From: Lachnospiraceae bacterium
Lineage (GTDB): Bacteria; Bacillota; Clostridia; Lachnospirales; Lachnospiraceae
DNA: 64,000 nucleotides
Assembly (NCBI GenBank): GCA_902363665.1
Contig: CABJAW010000006.1
Location: forward strand, 124,001-188,000
Direction: 5' to 3'
The notes under the pieces: generated by a model
What the model was told of the DNA's origin: nothing
Seen by the model: only the letters and a program-made list of their open reading frames with translations
Database searches by the model: none
Made by a program: the position numbers and the translations under genes
Part shown: positions 47,748 through 57,449 of the stretch, one piece after another
Layout of the letters: each line of letters starts with the position of its first letter
Position numbering within the stretch: the stretch's first letter is position 1

Positions 47748-49070
47748 ATGGACTTTCTAATGAATCTGATACAGTTAGGATTGGATGCGGGAATACTGGC
47801 TCTTTGCTGTGAAGTCGTTTTCCGGCAAAAAGCAGAAATAAAGGCAAAGGATTTTTTCATTTTTCCTATTCTTCTTGTACTTTGTGTTGTGCCGAGAGTG
47901 GATTTCTCTATTGGCACAAATATGACAGCGTCTTTCCGCAGTGAAGGTTTTGAAATACTACCAGCAGACAATATTGTTGGATTGCTGTTTTTGGTTTTTG
48001 CAGTATTGTTGTTGAGCAGTATTTTCTTCGGCTCCAAATCCAGCAGAACGGTTTTCTGCGGCACAATGGCGGCCTTCTCCATTTTTCTGCTCGTCAAATG
48101 CCTGTGCGCGGTTCTGTTTGCTGTCTGCGGAGCTACGGATGATTTACTCATGTTAGGCAGCCGCATAGCGGCGTTATGCCTTATAATCGTGCTGGGTTTC
48201 ACTCCAATTTTCGGGTTGCTCCATCAACTCGTTCAAAGAAACGATTTTACAGTTTTGAGCGTATCTTCCAATATCGCTGTGCTTCTCATGGCAGTGCTTT
48301 CGATTCTCTCTTTTGATGTGGATAGGCTTCTTGCCAACCTATGGATAATTATTATACTGATCCTTGCGGTACTGCTGCTGGACAGTATATTGCTGTTCCT
48401 ACATCAGCGTCGAATGCAGGAGCAAAAGCGAATCCACATGATTGAGCAGTATGTGCCTATTGTAGAAGAATTGATCTCACAGGTTAGGGCAAGGCAGCAT
48501 GAATTTAATAACCGGATGATGGCGATTGAAGCTGCCGTTGTCTCTGCTGATACTATAGAAGAAGCTCGGAAAGAAGTGACGGCTCTCACGGGAAGTATTG
48601 GAATCAGTCTTAATGACCGGGAACTGCTCTCATGCGACAGCAAAATGATTGCCGGGATGCTGTTTGGAAAAATAAAGCAGGCAGAAGCGGCAAATCGTCA
48701 CATAGAATTATCTTTACATGGTCTTTTCAAGAAAACTGTCACCCCGGAAACAGAATGGATCGAGGCCATTGGAATTTTATTGGATAATGCAATCGAGGCT
48801 TCACCGAAAGGAAGTACGGTTTTTTTATCCAGTAAGAAACAGGGGGACTTTCTGGAATTGACAGTTTCCAATCCAGCTCCTCCGCTTTCAAATACTGAAT
48901 TTATGGCCTTGTTTGAAAAAGGTGTAACTACAAAGGTAAATCGGGACGGCCACGGCTTTGGCCTGTATAACATCCTACGCATGACGGAACGGTATCATGG
49001 AAAAATCCTGACCCGCAACGAATCCATTTTGAATGAAAATTATGTTGTCTTTGGCGTACTCATGCCATAA
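47748..49070 (+). CDS. GHKL sensor histidine kinase
   Basis: The product has 440 residues. The ATG at 47748 follows GGGGG by 6 bases; an ATG at 47736 is inside the regulator gene. About six transmembrane helices occupy residues 1-205. The phospho-acceptor region contains RARQHEFNNRMMAIEAA, and the ATPase has ILLDNAIEASPKGS and GHGFGLYN. This is the HPK10-type kinase that pairs with LytTR regulators and senses peptides. It probably detects an antimicrobial or signalling peptide. Confidence 0.9.
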   Translation: MDFLMNLIQLGLDAGILALCCEVVFRQKAEIKAKDFFIFPILLVLCVVPRVDFSIGTNMTASFRSEGFEILPADNIVGLLFLVFAVLLLSSIFFGSKSSRTVFCGTMAAFSIFLLVKCLCAVLFAVCGATDDLLMLGSRIAALCLIIVLGFTPIFGLLHQLVQRNDFTVLSVSSNIAVLLMAVLSILSFDVDRLLANLWIIIILILAVLLLDSILLFLHQRRMQEQKRIHMIEQYVPIVEELISQVRARQHEFNNRMMAIEAAVVSADTIEEARKEVTALTGSIGISLNDRELLSCDSKMIAGMLFGKIKQAEAANRHIELSLHGLFKKTVTPETEWIEAIGILLDNAIEASPKGSTVFLSSKKQGDFLELTVSNPAPPLSNTEFMALFEKGVTTKVNRDGHGFGLYNILRMTERYHGKILTRNESILNENYVVFGVLMP

Positions 49071-49083
49071 AAAGGGTATGAAC

Positions 49084-49129
49084 GAGGGTTTTAAGGGAAC
49101 GAAATTTATCTTGTTCCCTTAAAACCCTC
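49084..49129 (+). terminator. 17-bp hairpin between kinase and transporter genes
   Basis: GAGGGTTTTAAGGGAAC (49084-49100) pairs perfectly with GTTCCCTTAAAACCCTC (49113-49129) around a 12-base loop, followed by TCTTGTTT. It may terminate the two-component transcript or act as an attenuator. Confidence 0.7.
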
Positions 49130-49200
49130 TCTTGTTTCCGGGCTATTGAAGCGCCTGAAAGAGTTCGATATACTGAAAAAAAAGAAAGGGAGGAATGAAT

Positions 49201-49956
49201 ATGATAGACCTTGTGAGAAATGAGTGGAAAAAAGTTTTTCTGCCGGTGCTATTGACAACAGTTCTTCTGGCAGTCGCCATGAGTGTGTTGTCCTGCACAA
49301 TTTATCAAAACTATGCACTGCACTACGATTTGGAGGCATGGGAAGTTGGAACAGAACTGTTTTCTCTGCTTTATCCGCTGTTTGTTGTGGTGCCGCTATG
49401 CTGGAATTTGTATTACGAGCGCAAAAACAACTTCCTGCTCTATGTCCTGCCGCGAGTGAAAATTAAGAACTACCTGACTGCCAAATGGATTGCGTATGCG
49501 CTGGGAACCCTTTGTATTATTGTAATCCCTTATATACTATCGGCAGTGTTTGCCCTCTATGTAAAAACGCCCGTGGTTCCTTTCGTTGAAAATCCGTTTA
49601 GCCATATATTTGAAAACGCATTTATAAAGACTCCACTGTTATATGCAGTTGCCCTGTCCCTTTGGAGAGGCATAGTCAGCCTTTTTGTAATGACCTTCGG
49701 ATTTGTACTTGCCTTATACTGCAAGAACATCTTTGTAATCCTTACCGGACCGTTTATGTATTCCATTTTAGAGAATTTTGTTCTGGCTATTCTTCGTTTG
49801 GAGAGATACCGGCTGGTTGTATCTTTTGATCCCATAACAGTTGATCCACGGGTCGTGTCAATCTTCTCTTTCCTCTTTGACCCAATTGTTTTAGGCATTG
49901 TGATCGGTCTGACAGCGTTTCTTCTTTCTAAGAAAAATGCTATCGTAACCATTTAG
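49201..49956 (+). CDS. ABC transporter permease 1 (LytTR-linked)
   Basis: This 251-residue protein starts at the ATG 7 bases after GGGAGG; an ATG at 49195 touches the site. Six hydrophobic segments fit an ABC-2 type permease (for example LLTTVLLAVAMSVLSCTIYQ and TLCIIVIPYILSAVFALYV). The gene and the next two form an operon encoding a transporter of the lantibiotic protection or bacteriocin efflux type. Substrate is not known. Confidence 0.78.
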   Translation: MIDLVRNEWKKVFLPVLLTTVLLAVAMSVLSCTIYQNYALHYDLEAWEVGTELFSLLYPLFVVVPLCWNLYYERKNNFLLYVLPRVKIKNYLTAKWIAYALGTLCIIVIPYILSAVFALYVKTPVVPFVENPFSHIFENAFIKTPLLYAVALSLWRGIVSLFVMTFGFVLALYCKNIFVILTGPFMYSILENFVLAILRLERYRLVVSFDPITVDPRVVSIFSFLFDPIVLGIVIGLTAFLLSKKNAIVTI

Positions 49957-49965
49957 GTGTTCATT

Positions 49966-51465
49966 ATGATTGCGCTTATCAGGAAAAATCTCCATTTGTG
50001 GGGATATGGAAAGTCGCTTGCCCTATTTGCTGGATGTATGCTTTTTTCCATCAGCGGGAGGTTAAACGAAGGAATTGCATACGAGCAGCACATCTTATCG
50101 GCGGTATCAGACCATTACTATCTGACCTATTTTGTGTTGCCGATTGTACTGTTAAGCTGCTTCGCCTTTATTGATGATGATGGAGAGCCGATAATCTTAC
50201 GGTTCCAAAGCTACCATTCCTATTTCCTGAAAAAGTGGGTAGGTGTCGGTTCGATTGCGGTTATTGTGATGGTCGTTCAAACAGGGGCAATTCTTCTGTC
50301 TGGCATTGGATTACCTTTAGGCAACGAATGGAACCTTGCTGCAGGTGCAACGGAAGCCGAGTTGTTTTCCACTCTGGAACAGCTTTTTTCCAGTCCCTTG
50401 CAGGCGTTTGTCTGCTTTACCCTCTATCAGCTTATTGGAAGTTGGCTGATATTTGGAATCTGTATGTGGATTGGGCATTTCACCGGGAGAAAGTGGACGA
50501 TCCGAATTGTAATCGTTCTTTATATCCTCTCAGCTGTGTGGATCAAACTTCCGGCAATTCAAAATATTCCGCTGACGAGTTTTAATCATTTGCTGATTTT
50601 GCACCACAATTTGGGCGTGCCCCATCGTTTCGAGATAACCGTCTTTACCTTGCTGCTCCTTGTTTTGATAATTGCTATATCTATTCGGCTTGCGTGGCGG
50701 GGACAGTTGCCGCATATACAGTTATCCCGCCGTGGTATAGCTGGCTACTATTTTCACGCGCTCATGATCCCTCGCAATCTGCTGATTCTTTTAGGTGTTG
50801 TGTTGGGAGTTTCGATTTACAAAGGGTTAGGCAATGACACCACCCTATCAGGATTGGAATGGATTTATGCCCTGTTTGCAGGACATGGAACCGGATATTT
50901 TCAAGTTTTACCCTTTCTTGAACTGCTGATTACCGGCGGTGCGCCCCTTTACCTGCTTGCCGCTTTTGTGGAGCAAACAGTGAACGGGCAATCTATATTT
51001 GTTTCTGTGCGCTCAAAGGGGCGCAGACATCTGATGAAGGGCATTTTATCGGTCAGCATAAAGTTTCTCATGGTATATACAATCTTTTGGCTTATGGCTG
51101 GCCTTATAGGGGCATCTCTATTCAGCACTGGATTAACAATCGTTTCTTTCAGGCTCCTGCTCTATGCGGTTTTAATGAAGTGCCTTGATATATTGGCGCA
51201 ATATCTGATTATGTTCAGCATCTACATTGCCACAAGACAGGTTACAATCGGTTTCCTTGTGTTAGTGGCGGGAAATCTGCTCTGTATCCTTCCGGGGAAT
51301 TGGGTAGCTTATCTGCCCTTTGGCCTTTCCAGCCTGACGAGAATTTCTGTTGTGGAACCAGGAATTGGAATTTCCACTGTGTTCGCCTTTGGGATAGAGG
51401 CCGCTATTTTAACGCTGATGATTGCAGGAGTCCTTATGTGGGGCTACAAGGAAATATTGAATTAG
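49966..51465 (+). CDS. ABC transporter permease 2, 499 residues
   Basis: The start is taken at the ATG after AGGTGTTCATT; a GTG at 49957 adjoins the upstream stop. About 12 hydrophobic helices are visible and the sequence ends AGVLMWGYKEILN. It is larger than the partner permease, a common asymmetric arrangement in Firmicutes bacteriocin-response transporters. It overlaps no gene and is followed by the ATPase gene after AGGAGG. Confidence 0.75.
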   Translation: MIALIRKNLHLWGYGKSLALFAGCMLFSISGRLNEGIAYEQHILSAVSDHYYLTYFVLPIVLLSCFAFIDDDGEPIILRFQSYHSYFLKKWVGVGSIAVIVMVVQTGAILLSGIGLPLGNEWNLAAGATEAELFSTLEQLFSSPLQAFVCFTLYQLIGSWLIFGICMWIGHFTGRKWTIRIVIVLYILSAVWIKLPAIQNIPLTSFNHLLILHHNLGVPHRFEITVFTLLLLVLIIAISIRLAWRGQLPHIQLSRRGIAGYYFHALMIPRNLLILLGVVLGVSIYKGLGNDTTLSGLEWIYALFAGHGTGYFQVLPFLELLITGGAPLYLLAAFVEQTVNGQSIFVSVRSKGRRHLMKGILSVSIKFLMVYTIFWLMAGLIGASLFSTGLTIVSFRLLLYAVLMKCLDILAQYLIMFSIYIATRQVTIGFLVLVAGNLLCILPGNWVAYLPFGLSSLTRISVVEPGIGISTVFAFGIEAAILTLMIAGVLMWGYKEILN

Positions 51466-51476
51466 GAGGACAGAAT

Positions 51477-52154
51477 ATGAGTTCATATATTGAAGTAAAA
51501 AACGTATCAAAAAGTTTTAGAGGCAGGGCAATTCTTCAGAATATTTCCCTGTCTGTAGAACAGGGAACAACTGTTGGTTTGGTTGGCGCTAACGGCAGCG
51601 GAAAGTCGGTGCTGTTCAAGATTATATGCGGCTTTGAGAAGCCAGATCAGGGCAGCGTATATGTGCGCGGTAGGCAGATTGGCAAAAATGGACGTGACTT
51701 CCCCGCAGACATGGGTGTATTTATCAATTCCCCTGGCTTTATCGGTATTTACAGTGGCTTTCAAAACCTGAAATTCCTTGCGGACATTCAAGGAAAAATT
51801 GGAGAGAAAGAAATTCGGCAGACCATGAGCAAAGTGGGGCTTGACCCCGATAATAAAGAGAAAGTAGACAATTATTCTCTTGGCATGAAGCAGAAATTGG
51901 GGCTTGCACAAGCGATTATGGAAGGGCAGGATATTCTGATTTTGGATGAGCCTTTTAACGCATTGGACTACAAAACCTATGAGGATGTAAAGACCATCAT
52001 CCGCATGCTGAAAGCGGAAGGCAAGACCATTTTTCTGACTTCACACCATTTTAAGGACATTGAACAACTATGCGATCAGGTGTATTCGATTGAAGATTGT
52101 CAGCTTCTACCGATTACAGAAGAAATTGCGGTGCGGTATCGAGAAATGGAGTAG
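51477..52154 (+). CDS. ABC transporter ATPase (LytTR-linked)
   Basis: This 225-residue protein starts after AGGAGGACAGAAT. Walker A is GANGSGKSV (the usual T/S after K is S, then V), the signature is YSLGMKQKLG, Walker B is ILILDEPFNALD and the switch histidine is SHH. It energises the two permeases upstream. The SLGMKQ signature is the one seen in LanF and related peptide-immunity ATPases. Confidence 0.9.
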   Translation: MSSYIEVKNVSKSFRGRAILQNISLSVEQGTTVGLVGANGSGKSVLFKIICGFEKPDQGSVYVRGRQIGKNGRDFPADMGVFINSPGFIGIYSGFQNLKFLADIQGKIGEKEIRQTMSKVGLDPDNKEKVDNYSLGMKQKLGLAQAIMEGQDILILDEPFNALDYKTYEDVKTIIRMLKAEGKTIFLTSHHFKDIEQLCDQVYSIEDCQLLPITEEIAVRYREME

Positions 52155-52244
52155 CTTGCAAAAGTATATAGAACATAACTGCCGGACGACGGCAAAATAA
52201 AAACAGCCGTCGTAGAGCAGACACATTTTCACGCGCCTATGAAG

Positions 52245-52276
52245 CGGCGGCTTTGATTTTCAGAGCCGCCGTTTCT
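52245..52276. terminator. terminator hairpin
   Basis: CGGCGGCT (52245-52252) pairs with AGCCGCCG (52264-52271), followed by TTTCTTT on the plus strand. It would end the ATPase transcript. Confidence 0.65.
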
Positions 52277-52532
52277 TTGCGTCTACACAAACTAATGACG
52301 ACTTGTAGGGACACGGTAGCCGATGGGAGGTTATTTTGTCGTGTCCTTCTTTTTGTTTCACAGCATCTATGATCTGCACCAGCTAAAAAAAGCGTAACCC
52401 CTCCGTCGGAGCAGTCCGGCTTTGAATATGAAATTAAGGTATAGTTCATACTCATAGCCGGAATATTCCCGTGGCGGGGCAAGGCTTTTTTTAAGCGGTA
52501 GAAGTGGATTAGATTATAATGATAGTAAAACA

Positions 52533-52564
52533 GCATGGCGGCGTCCTCCCGTGGGCCGCCATGC
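52533..52564. terminator. hairpin, likely terminator of a minus-strand transcript
   Basis: GCATGGCGG pairs with CCGCCATGC over 9 bp with a 14-base loop. The plus strand continues CTTTAA; on the minus strand the stem is followed by TGTTTTACT. It could end the transcript expected from the promoter copy at 52705-52752. Confidence 0.4.
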
Positions 52565-52704
52565 CTTTAACTGCTGGGAATGACAGAAAGAAAGCAGCGG
52601 CCTTGATTTCTCAAAACCGCCACCAGTGAATATAAATTAAGCGTGAAAATGGGTCTGCCCAGCAGCGTTTTTTTTCTTTTCTGCCGCTGGGAAGATGTTT
52701 TTTC

Positions 52705-52752
52705 TTTAGATACATGATAAGAGGAATTTTTGAAGATTCCATAAAGATTTGA
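52705..52752 (-). promoter_or_regulatory. orphan copy of response-regulator promoter
   Basis: The minus strand reads AATCTTTATGGAATCTTC, nearly the same as the block before the LanFEG operon at 57466-57490 (AATCTTTATGAAATCTTC). A -10-like TATCAT follows at similar spacing. The direct AATCTT repeats are 11 bases apart, as for OmpR-family sites. No gene is seen downstream. Confidence 0.5.
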
Positions 52753-52795
52753 AAAATGGACGGACATAAAAGACGTCCATTACACTATCGGAAAA

Positions 52796-54160
52796 TCAGC
52801 AAGGAAGTTTCATAGTAACCTTTGCGCCGCCGGTTTCTTTTGAATTTTCTAAAATAAGCTGACCATTATGTTGTTCCATAATCGAATTTGTAATATATAG
52901 ACCCATACCAAAGTGTAACTTTGAATTGCGGCTTTGATCGCCCATATAGAACCGTTCCTGTGCGTGGCATAATGCCTCTTTAGAAAACCCCGTTCCCTCG
53001 TCTGTGACTGAAATTTCCACGAAACCGTTGTTACTCTGAACATCCACATAAAGCGTTCCGCCTTGCGGGGAGTAGTCCAGCCCATTACTGATAACATTCA
53101 TAATAGTACGTTCTATCAGCACCCTATCAAATTTCAGCATTTGAGGGAGTGAAACAGTATTCATTTGCAGCCGGATTTCTTTTGTCCGGCATAGTGATTC
53201 CATATAACCGAACAAGTGCTGCATGAACGCTGGCAAGTCTATACTTTCAATATGGAGCTGATAACCAACCGCCGCCCGTGATATATCAATCAGGGTTTGA
53301 ATATATGACTGCATCTGGCCGGAGCTTTCCACGACGTAACCAGCGTATAATCGTTGCTCATCATCAAGATTTGTTTCTGTGAGTAAATCAGCATTTCCTT
53401 GAATAACCGTCAGAGGCGTTTTCAAATCATGGGCAAGCGCGGCGATTTGCTCTTTCTGTGTCTGTTCGGTTTTCCATTGCCGTTCTAACGAAATTTTCAG
53501 ATTATCTTTCATATCTGAAAAAGATGCAAGGACATCTTCAAACTCTTTGATTTTGGCGTGTCCTACTTCAAAATCAAGGTTTTGCTTTGAAACCTCCGCA
53601 GTTGCTTCAAAAAGCGGGGTCAGTTGTGTACGCAGGTTCTTAGCAAATCTGGCGGTCAGTATGATAATGACCAGCAGCGAATTTACAGCCATCAGGATAA
53701 ACGCAAGCGTGTCAGGAGATGGAAAATATTCCGGTAGCCATGACACTGTAAATTGAGAACCAATATAATACCTTAAAACGCAAAATTCGTTTTCCCGGAC
53801 AACAAGTGCAAACTGCCTCCCCGTAGCATATTCAATATATTCTCCCTTTGCGTACAGCAGGGCAATTTCTTTTTCATCATCGTCCATATTGCTGTAAAGC
53901 TCATTAAAGTTCTTGTCCAGAATTAAGTAGCCGCATCCCTGTGGAATCACAACCTTTGTAATATCCGGGGCAATCGTCAGCGTTGGAATGATCTCTTTTA
54001 CCTGCAATTCACTTAGATTTGCTCTTGTAGCTAATCCAGCATTTACAGCAAGTCCCTCCAAACCAGAAGGGACAATAATTGCCGCTACCAGCATGACAAT
54101 GAGGGAGATAGCAAACTGGCGAAACAATATTTTCAATGTAGGTTTCTTTTTCACTCCCAT
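52796..54160 (-). CDS. HisKA sensor histidine kinase (VanS/NsrK-like)
   Basis: This 454-residue kinase overlaps the regulator gene by 10 bases. Two transmembrane segments lie at about residues 10-35 and 145-168 with an extracellular loop between them. H244 lies in LAHDLKTPLTVIQGNADLLT, and the ATPase has the N box NVISNGLDYSPQGG, G1 DEGTGFSK and G2 FGMGLYITN. It pairs with the upstream OmpR-type regulator and probably senses a lantibiotic or other envelope-active peptide. Confidence 0.92.
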   Translation of the reverse strand: MGVKKKPTLKILFRQFAISLIVMLVAAIIVPSGLEGLAVNAGLATRANLSELQVKEIIPTLTIAPDITKVVIPQGCGYLILDKNFNELYSNMDDDEKEIALLYAKGEYIEYATGRQFALVVRENEFCVLRYYIGSQFTVSWLPEYFPSPDTLAFILMAVNSLLVIIILTARFAKNLRTQLTPLFEATAEVSKQNLDFEVGHAKIKEFEDVLASFSDMKDNLKISLERQWKTEQTQKEQIAALAHDLKTPLTVIQGNADLLTETNLDDEQRLYAGYVVESSGQMQSYIQTLIDISRAAVGYQLHIESIDLPAFMQHLFGYMESLCRTKEIRLQMNTVSLPQMLKFDRVLIERTIMNVISNGLDYSPQGGTLYVDVQSNNGFVEISVTDEGTGFSKEALCHAQERFYMGDQSRNSKLHFGMGLYITNSIMEQHNGQLILENSKETGGAKVTMKLPC

Positions 54161-54813
54161 TTATATCCTATCCCCCATACGGTGCTGACCGGACTTATTT
54201 TGAAATGCTCCAATTTCGCACGAATATTTTTTATATGCGTTGAGATCGTAGAGTTATCGCCTATTCCATCAAACCCGAAAACGGCTTCATAGATTTGTTC
54301 TTTTGTAAAAACCTGTCCCCGGTTTTTCGCAAGGTATTCACAGATTGAATACTCGCTTTTGGTAAGGGGAACCGGCTGTTCTGAAACATACAGTACCTTT
54401 GCGGAAAGGTCAAATCTTATATCAGGCTCAAATGAAAGTGTGCTGTGATGCTCCCTTTTTTCTCTGCGTAAATGTGCCGCGACACGGGCGCGAAGCTCCT
54501 GAATACGAAAAGGTTTCGTAATATAATCATCCGCACCGATGCCCAATCCAAACAATATATCTTCCTCTAATGTCTTTGCGGTCAGAAAGAGAATCGGGCA
54601 GTCTACCATATTCCTGATCTGTTTGCAAAACTCAAACCCGTCTGTGCCAGGCATCATCACATCCAAAAGAATGAGGTCATAGAAATGCAGCTTTTTGATG
54701 TCTACATCATCCGCATTTTGACAGACTGTTATCAAATATCCATCTTTCCTCAAACTGTTCTTAATCAATTCCAAGATAGAAACTTCATCGTCAACTACAA
54801 GTAAGTGGGTCAA
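54151..54813 (-). CDS. OmpR-family response regulator
   Basis: The product has 220 residues. I chose the TTG at 54813 since GGGAGG is 7 bases upstream; a longer frame begins without a site. The receiver has D8, D9 and phosphorylated D51 (LILLDVMMPG). The winged helix follows (PLTKSEYSICEYLAKNRGQV, NIRAKLEHFK). It likely activates the LanFEG operon through 11-bp spaced AATCTT repeats found at 57466-57490. Confidence 0.92.
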   Translation of the reverse strand: MTHLLVVDDEVSILELIKNSLRKDGYLITVCQNADDVDIKKLHFYDLILLDVMMPGTDGFEFCKQIRNMVDCPILFLTAKTLEEDILFGLGIGADDYITKPFRIQELRARVAAHLRREKREHHSTLSFEPDIRFDLSAKVLYVSEQPVPLTKSEYSICEYLAKNRGQVFTKEQIYEAVFGFDGIGDNSTISTHIKNIRAKLEHFKISPVSTVWGIGYKWE

Positions 54814-54851
54814 AAAATCACCTCCCGCCCCATTATACCACATTGTCGAGG

Positions 54852-55229
54852 TTACTCATCATTATTTTTAATGTCAGCTTTCCGATATTCATTGTTGATA
54901 TTTACAGCTACGGCATTGCTTATATCCACATCCACAATACTGTAAACGTAGCCGAAACTGAAATCTTCCCCCGCCACATTTTTGAAGCGTTTCGATACCT
55001 GCCCGATTTCTTCTTGCAGTTCTGACATTTCAAGACATTCATCCGTTATGGTATATGTCAGGCCGTTATATGAAATTTCATCATAGTTTGCGGCGTTCAG
55101 CTCATAATACGGCAGAGATTCATTTAAGGCCTTATTTTTATCGGCGGTATCGCGGAGCGCACCGCAGGCCGATAAGCATATAAGACTTACAAGCACAATT
55201 ACCACGGCAAACAGGCACTTTTTATTCAC
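54852..55229 (-). CDS. NisI/SpaI-like lantibiotic immunity lipoprotein
   Basis: This 125-residue protein starts at the GTG 8 bases after GGGAGGGAGG. The signal peptide ends in LSAC, a lipobox with the cysteine near residue 22, so it is lipid-anchored outside the membrane. The C-terminal part (FGYVYSIVDVDISNAVAVNI) matches the NisI/SpaI family, which binds lantibiotics before they reach lipid II. It is the last gene of the immunity operon and overlaps the MutG-like gene by 8 bases. Confidence 0.82.
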   Translation of the reverse strand: MNKKCLFAVVIVLVSLICLSACGALRDTADKNKALNESLPYYELNAANYDEISYNGLTYTITDECLEMSELQEEIGQVSKRFKNVAGEDFSFGYVYSIVDVDISNAVAVNINNEYRKADIKNNDE

Positions 55230-55965
55230 TGTTTTTACCTCCCTCCCAACCATGAAACCAAACCAAACTGGCAATCAGCAGACAAACAGTGCAGCATACA
55301 GAAATAATCATACCGCTGAAAAAATCGGTTTTTACCTGTGCATACAGTTGGGGGCTATCCCATGCAAGCACAGTGTAATCCATAGCACGAACGCCCCAGG
55401 CCCAGGGAATATATTTCCATGTAGCGTCACCAAGCCCTGTTATCATAAGGGCAGCTATTAAACTCCCTGCAATTCCCAATCCCATAGATGCACCTTTTCC
55501 GAAGCTCATTCCCACAAACAAATGAATCAGGTAAATGGGAAGCATGGTAATCAACAATAGAATCCCTGCTTTCAGGTAAAGGCTTGCCGGAGCATCCCTA
55601 TATAGTGCAGCGAATGTTCCTAACGCTAAAAATGTTGCGCCAAAAGCACAGATCATCAGAAAACCAAGTTTACCAATATACGTTGCCATGCGAGATGGGA
55701 TTGTTCCCAACAAAAGCTGATAATGCCCGGCCTGATTTTCGATCTGAACAACCAGGCCCACAATAATGCCGATCAGAAACGGGAACGCAACGGCCAGCAC
55801 TTCCAGATAGGCACTGATTTTGGTTGCCAGTTCCCATCTGGATATATGATAGTAACCCGCAAAAATCGCCGCACATATAATCGGAATCATGCTGTGCATA
55901 TAGAGCAAAATGCTATGTTTACACTTCTGATATTCTGCTTTCCAGCAGCGAACCACAGATACCAT
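55222..55965 (-). CDS. lantibiotic immunity ABC permease, MutG/LanG type
   Basis: This 247-residue protein has six predicted helices. The start LRCWKAEYQKCKHSI pattern (here VVRCWKAEYQKCKHSILLYM) is typical of LanG permeases. It forms a heterodimer with the MutE-like permease encoded upstream and is powered by the LanF ATPase. Together they expel lantibiotic from the membrane. Confidence 0.88.
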   Translation of the reverse strand: MVSVVRCWKAEYQKCKHSILLYMHSMIPIICAAIFAGYYHISRWELATKISAYLEVLAVAFPFLIGIIVGLVVQIENQAGHYQLLLGTIPSRMATYIGKLGFLMICAFGATFLALGTFAALYRDAPASLYLKAGILLLITMLPIYLIHLFVGMSFGKGASMGLGIAGSLIAALMITGLGDATWKYIPWAWGVRAMDYTVLAWDSPQLYAQVKTDFFSGMIISVCCTVCLLIASLVWFHGWEGGKNSE

Positions 55966-55967
55966 AG

Positions 55968-56714
55968 TTACCCCACCTCCTTTTTCTCAAACCATCTTGC
56001 AGTTAAAAATGACAGCGCCGCAAACCAGGCCAGCGAAATGACCAATACAAGTATAATCATCCAAAATGCCATTGCCGTACTCTGATCTGCAACCGGCTCA
56101 CCATTAGGCAAAATACCTAACACGGAAATCATAAGATGCGGCACCCAGCTATACGGGCAGATCATCCACAAAGAGGTTGTAGCCGTGAAAATCCCTAAAA
56201 CGCTTCCAAGTCCGGCATTAAGAATAACCGTGACAAAGATACCAACTTTTTTTGATAACCATAAGCACAGCGGAACTTCCCATAGGCTTGCAATGACAAT
56301 ACAAGCTGTTCCGGCCGCAGCCTGCCAAATTCCGATTGTCAGGGGAATTTCGTTGATAACTAATATTGCAAAACCGCCCAACAGATTTAGCGCCAGGAAA
56401 ATGAAATTCCCCACACAGGAGTAAATACCGGCCACTCCAATTTTTGCTTTCCAGACTTTGTTCTGCGAAACAGGCAATGAAGCAACGGCACGATATTTTA
56501 GTTTGCCATTATCCCGCTGTTCAATCAAGGCACAGGTGAGCGTAAGGAATCCAGGATAAAGCAGGATATACCACCAATTATAAGAATTGAGCTGGAACCA
56601 AAGAGGGGCAAAAAAGTTCATAAGTGCAGTTACAAACGGGGCCAGAACGATCAGCGTTTTTGTGAAAGTTCTCTTATGCTTTAGGTTCTCTGCCTGAATA
56701 TATGCCATCTCCAT
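55968..56714 (-). CDS. lantibiotic immunity ABC permease, MutE/LanE type
   Basis: The product has 248 residues. The start YIQAENLKHKRTFTKTLIVL is characteristic of LanE permeases, and six hydrophobic segments follow. It lies directly after the ATPase gene (stop and start are adjacent), with GGAGG before the ATG. It is part of the LanFEG immunity transporter. Confidence 0.88.
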   Translation of the reverse strand: MEMAYIQAENLKHKRTFTKTLIVLAPFVTALMNFFAPLWFQLNSYNWWYILLYPGFLTLTCALIEQRDNGKLKYRAVASLPVSQNKVWKAKIGVAGIYSCVGNFIFLALNLLGGFAILVINEIPLTIGIWQAAAGTACIVIASLWEVPLCLWLSKKVGIFVTVILNAGLGSVLGIFTATTSLWMICPYSWVPHLMISVLGILPNGEPVADQSTAMAFWMIILVLVISLAWFAALSFLTARWFEKKEVG

Positions 56715-57419
56715 TTAATATCCCTCCTTACCATTTCTGCGAATAACATCCATAAAGAGTTGTTCCAAATCTTCACCGGCGCGAAGCTCTCCCTCATATC
56801 CAAGGACGCCGCCAGCAATGATACCCACATGATCTGCAATCTGCTGGACTTCTGACAGAATATGGCTGGACAAAATAACTGTAATCCCTTTGCAGGGAAA
56901 AGAGCGAATTAACTCTCGAAGTTCCTCAATCCCTAAAGGGTCAAGGCCGTTAGTCGGTTCATCCAGAATCAAAAGCTGGGGACTGTTCAGCAATGCAATA
57001 GCAATACCAAGCCGCTGCTTCATACCAAGAGAAAACTGCCCGGCCCGTTTCTTGCCGGTATTCGTGAGCTGGACAATTTGCAATACCTCGTTAATTCGTG
57101 CATCGTCCAGACCGAGCAATGTAGTTCTGACTTTGAGATTTTCGTATGCAGTCAGATTTTCGTAAAGCGGGGGCATCTCAATCAAAGCACCGATATGCTC
57201 CAGATCATTCCGCTTCCACGGGTGGCCGTCAAACTCGATGCTTCCCGATGTGGGGCGCAAAATGCCGGTGAGCATTTTTAAGATCGTGGATTTGCCAGCC
57301 CCATTCGGCCCCAGCAGACCATAAACCGAGTTGCGCCGGATGTTCAGTGACACATTGTTTACCGCCATTTGCCCCTTGAAATTTTTGCAGAGGTCAGTCG
57401 TTTTCAAAATCATATCCAT
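56715..57419 (-). CDS. lantibiotic immunity ABC ATPase, LanF type
   Basis: This 234-residue protein starts at the ATG at 57419, 9 bases after AAAGGA; a longer frame extends into the promoter. Walker A is GPNGAGKST, the signature SLGMKQRLG and Walker B LLILDEPTNGLDP. At the Q-loop position there is an E (LIEMPPLYENL), the E-loop that marks LanF proteins. It drives the two permeases that follow. Confidence 0.92.
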   Translation of the reverse strand: MDMILKTTDLCKNFKGQMAVNNVSLNIRRNSVYGLLGPNGAGKSTILKMLTGILRPTSGSIEFDGHPWKRNDLEHIGALIEMPPLYENLTAYENLKVRTTLLGLDDARINEVLQIVQLTNTGKKRAGQFSLGMKQRLGIAIALLNSPQLLILDEPTNGLDPLGIEELRELIRSFPCKGITVILSSHILSEVQQIADHVGIIAGGVLGYEGELRAGEDLEQLFMDVIRRNGKEGY

Positions 57420-57449
57420 ATAATCAAGTCCTTTCTTTGATTTTACGGA

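Larger units (their letters stand above)
52155..52795. other. gene-free region with hairpins and an orphan promoter
   Basis: No credible gene is present. The region holds a terminator at 52245-52276, a GCATGGCGG / CCGCCATGC hairpin at 52533-52564 and a minus-strand promoter-like copy at 52705-52752 (separate entries). Short minus-strand frames cross these hairpins and do not look coding. Confidence 0.5.

Noticed and set aside
52237..52536. 99-codon minus-strand frame in the gap after the LytTR-linked ATPase
   Set aside because: It runs through two hairpins and shows no coherent composition or ribosome site.
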